Positions 58,795-64,000 of a stretch of 64,000 nt of DNA are shown here, in pieces. Made by a program: the position numbers and the translations under genes. The DNA comes from Ignelater luminosus (taxonomy: Eukaryota > Arthropoda > Insecta > Coleoptera > Elateridae), in contig VTPC01090543.1 of NCBI GenBank assembly GCA_011009095.1, positions 34,601 to 98,600 of the forward strand, written 5' to 3'. Below the pieces are notes generated by a model, which was given only the letters and a program-made list of their open reading frames with translations, ran no database searches and had not been told where the DNA came from. Position 1 is the first letter of the stretch; each line of letters starts with the position of its first letter.

Positions 58795-59130
58795 TGCAGT
58801 GTGTCCGAAAAGTATGGAATATTCTATATATCTCAGTAAATATGCATTTTATGAAAAACTGTTTCCTATAAAAGTTGTTTAGTGTTTAGTTTTACATTAC
58901 AGGGCAATACCAAATAACTATTTTTTAAAAAAACAAAAGCGCAACGAATGATGCTTCAATTTTTTTTAATGGGAAGGTGTTTTTTTATTGTACTCATTTG
59001 ATAGAAAATGTTTTTCTCTTTTCAATGATGTAAAACTTTGATACACTTGCATGAGTAAATTTTAATTAAAACGCAAAAAATTGTTTGAATAACGCTTCAA
59101 AGTTTATTTATTCATCTGTTACCTTTCCAC
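58795..59130 (+). repeat. left long terminal inverted repeat
   Basis: Matches the inverted right arm at 60400-60648 over most of its length apart from an A/T-rich insertion near 58920-58985. Confidence 0.8.
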
Positions 59131-59321
59131 ACGCGGTCTTTTAAATTTTCAATATCATCTAGTCACATTATGGTCGGTGTGATACACTTTTGTTTGTTGC
59201 AAAATTGAATGCGTCGTAGAAACGTCAATTAATAACCGAACTGAAGCGAAAAGTTATTTGTTTAATTAATTTAAGCATTTTGATTAACGTGAGGATAACA
59301 GTTACAAAAATACGACTTGCT

Positions 59322-60379
59322 ATGGATCATTTATCAGAAAAACATCGTATTGAAATTTTAATGATGCTGGGATATGGAGACAGAAGGAGAACACAGGAGG
59401 AAGTTTGCAATTTGTTTAATAACGTGCACCCCGAATACCATATTTCTCAGTCTACTGTAAGTAAAATTTTGCATAAATTTCATGAGACGGGTTCTGTCAA
59501 AGATCGTCCAAAAACGGGAAAACCTAAAGCTCTAAATAATGAACAACGTGAGAATATAATGTTGGCTGTCGTGGAAAATCCACATGTTTCTGTTGGACAA
59601 ATTGCTCGTGAAAATACTTTGAAGAAATCCACTGCACACTAAGTTCTAAGAAAGGAGAACTGGCATCCGTATAAACCTTGTATAGTTCAAGAATTATTAG
59701 AAGATGATTTAGATCGAAGATTGCAATTTTGCGAAGAAATAGTACATAGGCTTCAGGAAAATGCAAATTTTCATAAAAATAGCCTCTTCACTGATTAGGC
59801 AACGTTTTGTTTGAATGGTACCATTAACAAACAAAACACGCGCTACTGGTCTTCGCTAAATCCTGGCTGGTATGTAGAAGGGCACACTCAATATCAGCAG
59901 AACGTCAATGTTTAGGCAGGAATTATTGGAATCCAAATTTTGGGACCTTTTTTATAGAACATAATTCAACAGCGGATGCTTATCTAGATTTTTTAAGATT
60001 TGACTTAGTTCCTGCTTTAGCTGTTCTATTTCCTAACGAACTAAATCCAGATGTACCCCATAATAGAATATGGTTGCAACAAGACGGGGCTCCTCCTCAT
60101 TTCGGAATTAATGTCCGACAGTTTTTTGATAATACTTTCCCTTATCGATGGATAGGCAGAAGAGGTGCAGTAGAATGGCCAGCTCGCTCGCCGGATTTAA
60201 GTCAACTTGATTTTTTTCTGTGGGACCATCTCAAAAATTAGATTTATGTGGATATACCTGAAGATATTGAAACTCTAAAAGACGGTATTACAACAGAGAT
60301 TAGAGCTATCACACTAGAAACGATTCAAAATGCAGTAAACGAATTTGAAAGACGACTTTATCATTGCCAAGCTGTGTAG
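59322..60379 (+). pseudogene. mariner/IS630-type transposase, several nonsense codons
   Basis: The start ATG at 59322 gives MDHLSEKHRIEILMMLGYGD. N-terminal helices follow: STVSKILHKFHETGSVKDRP and ALNNEQRENIMLAV with HVSVGQIARENTLKKSTAH. A TAA at 59640-59642 is followed by VLRKENWHPYKPCIVQELL. The first catalytic block is SLFTD, TAG, ATFCLNG, where relatives have Glu after the Asp. The second is RIWLQQDGAPPHFG and the third is EWPARSPDLSQLDFFLWDHL, with 36 residues between the second and third Asp. Two further stops occur (after QQNVNV and before IYVD). The frame ends LYHCQAV then TAG at 60377-60379. The order and spacing match the element at 48.4 kb, though the sequences are only distantly alike. 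Confidence 0.85.
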
Positions 60380-60399
60380 AGTGTAGTTATACAAAATTC

Positions 60400-60648
60400 T
60401 CAATTCTTAACAGATGAATATTGAAATAAACTTTCAAACAATTGTTTGCGTTTTAATCAATATTTACTTATGCAAGTTTATCAAAGTTTTACATCATTGA
60501 AAAGAGAAAAACATTCTCTATCAAATGAATACATTATTTGGTATTGCCCTGTAATGTAAAACTTAACACTAAACAGCTTTTATAGGAAACATTAAATGCA
60601 TATTTACTGAGATATATATGATATTCCATACTTTTCGGACACACGGCA
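60400..60648 (-). repeat. right long terminal inverted repeat
   Basis: Inverted counterpart of the left arm, ending CTTTTCGGACACACGGCA on the plus strand. Confidence 0.8.
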
Positions 60649-60650
60649 TA

Positions 60651-62290
60651 TATATATATATTTGTGAAGTTCATCGGTAAGAACTTTTCTAGTCGTTTGT
60701 GACAGACGAAGATTCGCGTCTAGCCTGAATATTTAATGCATTAATAATTATTAATCAGCCTATTAAAAAAATGTTACAGGTCATACATACAATCGATATT
60801 TACATGAATTTATATTCGTTAAAATTTCATAACCACTAATACATAATAGAAAATGTAATACCAGCATCAATGGACAGAAATTTTTGTTTGCTCCAACGTT
60901 GTTTATTTTTTTTATTATTATTTTATACATTTACGTAATGACCACTCCATTAAAATATATGTTACACAACCAACAATTTCCTGTATAATCTACCATCTCT
61001 CACATTTTGAAATCGCTTTTTTTTAATGTGAATGGAAGCTTGTTGGTTATAATGATTTTATTTTCATAACATTCGGCCATTGTTGGACATACAAAGCAAT
61101 CACAATAGTAGAGGATTATGCAAAATAGAATTTGTAGTCTATTGTTTAAAAATAGAAGAAAGGTCGTTTTATTATTCAAAATAATCACAGTAAAGGCAAT
61201 TTTCAATCCATCAGTAACTTTTAAATTGTGAGCCAAACTCAAATATTCGCGATTCGAGTTGCACTAAACTTTTTAGCTGATTGAGTGATTTAAAATAGAT
61301 GATAGAGATGGACATTTTATGTACCGACTGAAATAATCCGATGACATATAGAACGAGGAAAAAGTCGCTAATTTGAATTTTTTGTTTTAAAGTGTATTCT
61401 GTTGGAATATTTCTAAATCATTTGATAACGTACATAGTATCCTGTTCACTAACTTAGTTTTGATGACAGATCAATTTGTAAAATGTTTTCGTTGCAGTTC
61501 CCTTGTTACATTTCAATTTTTATTTGAATGTTACATTTATACTGTATTTTAAGTTAATTCTTTAATAAGACAGAAAAATTCTCTTACATACAATAAGTAG
61601 TTATTTATCCTATTTCTGAAATTATTCTTAAGTAAATTTTATTGTAAAGTAGAAATTGTATAGTTTAAATGTCACGCACTTTGGAATGTTTTTACGGCAA
61701 TTTCAAATCACCTCTACGTAAATGTCACGTTAAAAGGCAAAACAAGTCTTACAATTATGTCCCTTATAGTCAAACTAAAACTAGATCTACACTTCTGAAT
61801 GCAACTTATTACAAAAACTGTTGTTATTTTAGAAATATGAACAATTTTAGCATTTAGTTTAGATTTTAAATACTGTCGGATGTGGCTTTGTGTAAATTTT
61901 GTAATTTATTTCCTCTATAATCCATTTTGTTACATTGTGTTATATGTGGTTTTATAATTGTTCCGGCTAAAAATGTTTCTCTTTTTTTCTAGAGTTCAGT
62001 TTTATTACTATTTTATTTTACCTGTATCCTAGTGGTGCATTTTTGAATTAAAGCACCTTTTGGTTCATTGATTTTCTTGTATCAAAAGATAATCACGTAT
62101 AAAGAGGAGTTTGGAAGTCAAAGTCCAAACTAAGCTATATTGAACTGATACTCCTTGTTAGTTATTTTGTATTCTGGACTGAAGTTTCTTAAAAACTTGT
62201 CATTTATTACACACTTAATTCTACTTCCAACCAAAGTATTAGGTTTCCATTAAGAAGCATTAACAATTAAGTACTCACGTCTTGAATAAC
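60651..62290. other. AT-rich stretch, no gene recognised
   Basis: Starts with a short TA run. Small ORFs (61000-61242 minus, 61669-61857 plus) have no motif or context. Nothing else is seen. Confidence 0.5.
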
Positions 62291-62438
62291 CTCTTTGCAT
62301 AGAGGAGTAAGCGTGGGGCTATTTTTTGTATTTACATTTTAGTTTAATTTTTAGACGGATTGTTTAGTAACCAGCTAGCTGTGGCTAGCTTTACTAGAAT
62401 AAAAATAAAAAGAGGGAAAATTAACAGCAAAAAACGTG

Positions 62439-63220
62439 ATGGCTAGCGGGGGTGTAACTAACGTATACGAAATGACGAGAGGGGCCTGGAAAAGTAGTGG
62501 AGAGGACAGTGATAGAAAACGAGAAAGAGAAGAGGACAAAAATGCTTTGAGGGAAATAAAATAATAAAAAGGTCACCAATTAAAAAACGGTCAAATAACT
62601 ATCAAACGCTCTGGACGTAATGAAAGAATGGATGTACAAAAATGATAGAATGATGGAAGAAGAAACATAAGGAAGGACTAGAAAGATAATTATAATATGA
62701 TTAGAGAACTGAAATCAAAAAGCGAAAAACTTGAAAAAGAGTAAGGAAGCGTCTAATAAAAGAATAGAAGGACTAGAAAAGGATAAAAGACAAAACAATC
62801 TAATAATAAGGGCTTACGGACAAGAGCAAACAACAACAAGGCACCGAAGGAAGAAATAGAATATTTTGTACAAAGACACCTAGAAGTAAAAGTTAAATTG
62901 AGAAATGCAGGGAAAATTGGAGATAGGATGTGGGTCATAGAAACTGAAGGCCTAACGGACAAAATTAACATTATCAGAAATAAAAGTAAACATAAAAATA
63001 TGACCGAGCACAAGATTTATATAGATTCAGATCTTACAAGAAAAGAGAGAGATATCCAAAAAGAATTCAGGAAACAGGCAATGGAAGAAAAATTCAAAAG
63101 TAAGAAAACCAAAGTTGGTTACACAAAACTAATTGTAAACAGGAAAAAATGTTAGTGGGGCAAAAATGAAGAAAAGCTAAAAGAACAACTAATTAAAAGC
63201 AGCGGAAAACAAACAGTATA
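62439..63220 (+). pseudogene. LINE ORF1 with stops
   Basis: The ATG at 62439 gives MASGGVTNVYEMTRGAWKSS, EDSDRKREREEDKNALREIK, then two stops near 62561. Later frames read RIEGLEKDKRQNNLII, then (62898-63155) NAGKIGDRMWVIETEGLTDK, KIYIDSDLTRKERDIQKEF and KTKVGYTKLIVNRKKC. The N-terminus is charged and the C-terminal region follows the layout of RNA-binding ORF1 proteins of this LINE type. Stops and frameshifts show decay. Confidence 0.65.
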
Positions 63221-63389
63221 AAAAAGACGACCCAAGCAAGAAGAAAAGAACATGAGCAGGAACAACGAACAAATTAAAAAGATAAAGACGGATAGAGAAA
63301 GAAAAACGCTGATGACGCGGGCACAGAAAAGGAATACGAGAAGGAGAGAGAGTATGAAGAAGTATGAGGAAACGAAGAAAACATAGAGA

Positions 63390-64000
63390 AGATAAAAGAG
63401 ACAAAAGTAAGGACATGGAAGGTGAGAAATAGTCGAGGAAAAGAGAAAGAATTAGTAAAAAAGATGATCAAACAAAACATAGAAATATTAGGAATTACGG
63501 AAACTAAGATGAAAGGAAAAGGGTTTAAAAGAATCCATAGAGGATATTAGATGTTTCGGTCAGGAGTAGAGTGGAAAGAGAGAACAGGGGCCGGAATTGA
63601 ACTAATAATTGCCCCGAACAGATTAAAAGATATAATACAGGAAGAGTATGTGAACGAACGAGTATTAACAGTTAAACTAAAACTGATACATGAAGAAATT
63701 TGGACAATAATTATAGCATATAGAGAAAACAAGGATGCAAGAAAGAAAAAGAAAGACAAATTCTTCGAAGAGATACAAAAACAGATAGATAGCGGAAAAG
63801 AAAATTTATTAATAATGGAAGACCTGAATGGACGCGTCGGAAATAAAAATAACGGAGTTGAGGAAAATATGGGAAAAGAGGAAGAAGTGACGCTAAATAA
63901 TAACGGGGAAAGAATAACAGAACTAAGTATAGCGAACAATCTAATAATAGCAAAACAGAAACGAGAAACCAATTATTGACTATTTCCTGATATGTAAAAA
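63390..64000 (+). pseudogene. LINE ORF2 endonuclease part, incomplete at the window end
   Basis: Reads KVRTWKVRNSRGKEKELVKK, then IKQNIEILGITETKMKGKGF, a TAG near 63550, then a 142-codon frame: WKERTGAGIELIIAPNRLKD, EEIWTIIIAYRENK, and NLLIMEDLNGRVGNKNNGVE, where the usual GDLN is changed to EDLN. It continues TLNNNGERITELSIANNLII, and after a small deletion PIIDYFLICK reaches the end. This is an AP-type endonuclease domain of a LINE. The reverse transcriptase would lie beyond the window. Confidence 0.8.

Larger units (their letters stand above)
58795..60648 (+). mobile_element. mariner/IS630-type element with long terminal inverted repeats
   Basis: Left end: TGCAGTGTGTCCGAAAAGTA. Read inward, the right end is TGCCGTGTGTCCGAAAAGTA, and homology continues for a few hundred bases: TTTTACATTACAGGGCAATA occurs in both arms, as does the segment around TTTCTCTTTTCAATGATGTA, with a left-side insertion near 58920-58985. 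TA flanks at 58793-58794 and 60649-60650. The element is 1,854 bp with a transposase on the plus strand. The long inverted repeats are unlike the short ends of the mariner at 9.8 kb. Confidence 0.9.
62300..64000 (+). mobile_element. LINE copy, 5' part, running off the window
   Basis: ORF1 starts at 62439 and ORF2 endonuclease sequence continues to the window end. Wording in ORF1 and endonuclease parallels the copy at 52.9-57.5 kb and more distantly the one at 3.0 kb. The 5' boundary is not defined. The frames carry stops. Confidence 0.75.

Overview
The window looks like AT-rich, gene-poor nuclear DNA from an arthropod, most likely an insect and plausibly a beetle. The evidence is the mix of decayed Jockey-type and endonuclease-bearing LINEs, mariner/IS630-type elements, piggyBac-like elements, a hAT-like element, LTR fragments, and YqaJ, THAP and PIN-CXC remnants that are common in insect assemblies. 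I found no intact host gene, no rRNA or tRNA gene, no CRISPR array and no bacterial gene organisation. Nearly every recognisable open frame belongs to a mobile element, and almost all carry stops or frameshifts. Bases 34319-34718 are an assembly gap.

Layout: 1.4-2.3 kb holds an unrecognised decayed minus-strand coding region. 3.0-5.5 kb is a broken LINE. 9.8-10.7 kb is an internally deleted mariner with both inverted repeats. 10.8-12.4 kb is a decayed gene with a YqaJ-type nuclease domain. 13.3-16.7 kb is a piggyBac-like element split by a compact 1.2-kb LTR retroelement (LTRs of about 123 bp, primer binding site, coiled-coil ORF). 19.6-25.1 kb is a hAT-like transposase gene split by a minus-strand Jockey-type LINE, with a THAP-like minus-strand remnant inside. 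30.5-32.7 kb has a LINE reverse transcriptase scrap and an unrecognised minus-strand coding remnant. 38.6-39.9 kb has a gag-like remnant and a 98-bp minisatellite. 41.7-43.1 kb is a second piggyBac-like (PGBD3-like) remnant with a 106-bp near-perfect palindrome.

47.24-52.44 kb is the most interesting object: a 5.2-kb DNA transposon with 30-bp inverted repeats, flanking ATAT, an array of subterminal AACTCC motifs and a large transposase-like protein of a type common in insects but without a superfamily I can name with confidence. A 1.28-kb mariner-type element with an almost intact transposase sits inside it. 52.9-57.5 kb is a LINE interrupted by a probable 1.18-kb solo LTR. 57.5-58.3 kb is a PIN-like plus CXC-cysteine gene remnant. 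58.8-60.65 kb is an IS630/mariner-type element with inverted repeats of a few hundred bases. 62.3-64.0 kb is another LINE of the same group as the 53-57 kb copy, running off the window.

The elements do not work together as a pathway. The window is a layered record of insertions, with at least four nested events: LTR element in piggyBac, Jockey in hAT-like, mariner in the 5.2-kb transposon, and solo LTR in LINE. Stretches between them hold AT-rich sequence, microsatellites and a few unassigned hairpins. Exons of host genes could be present in these stretches and not be recognisable to me.
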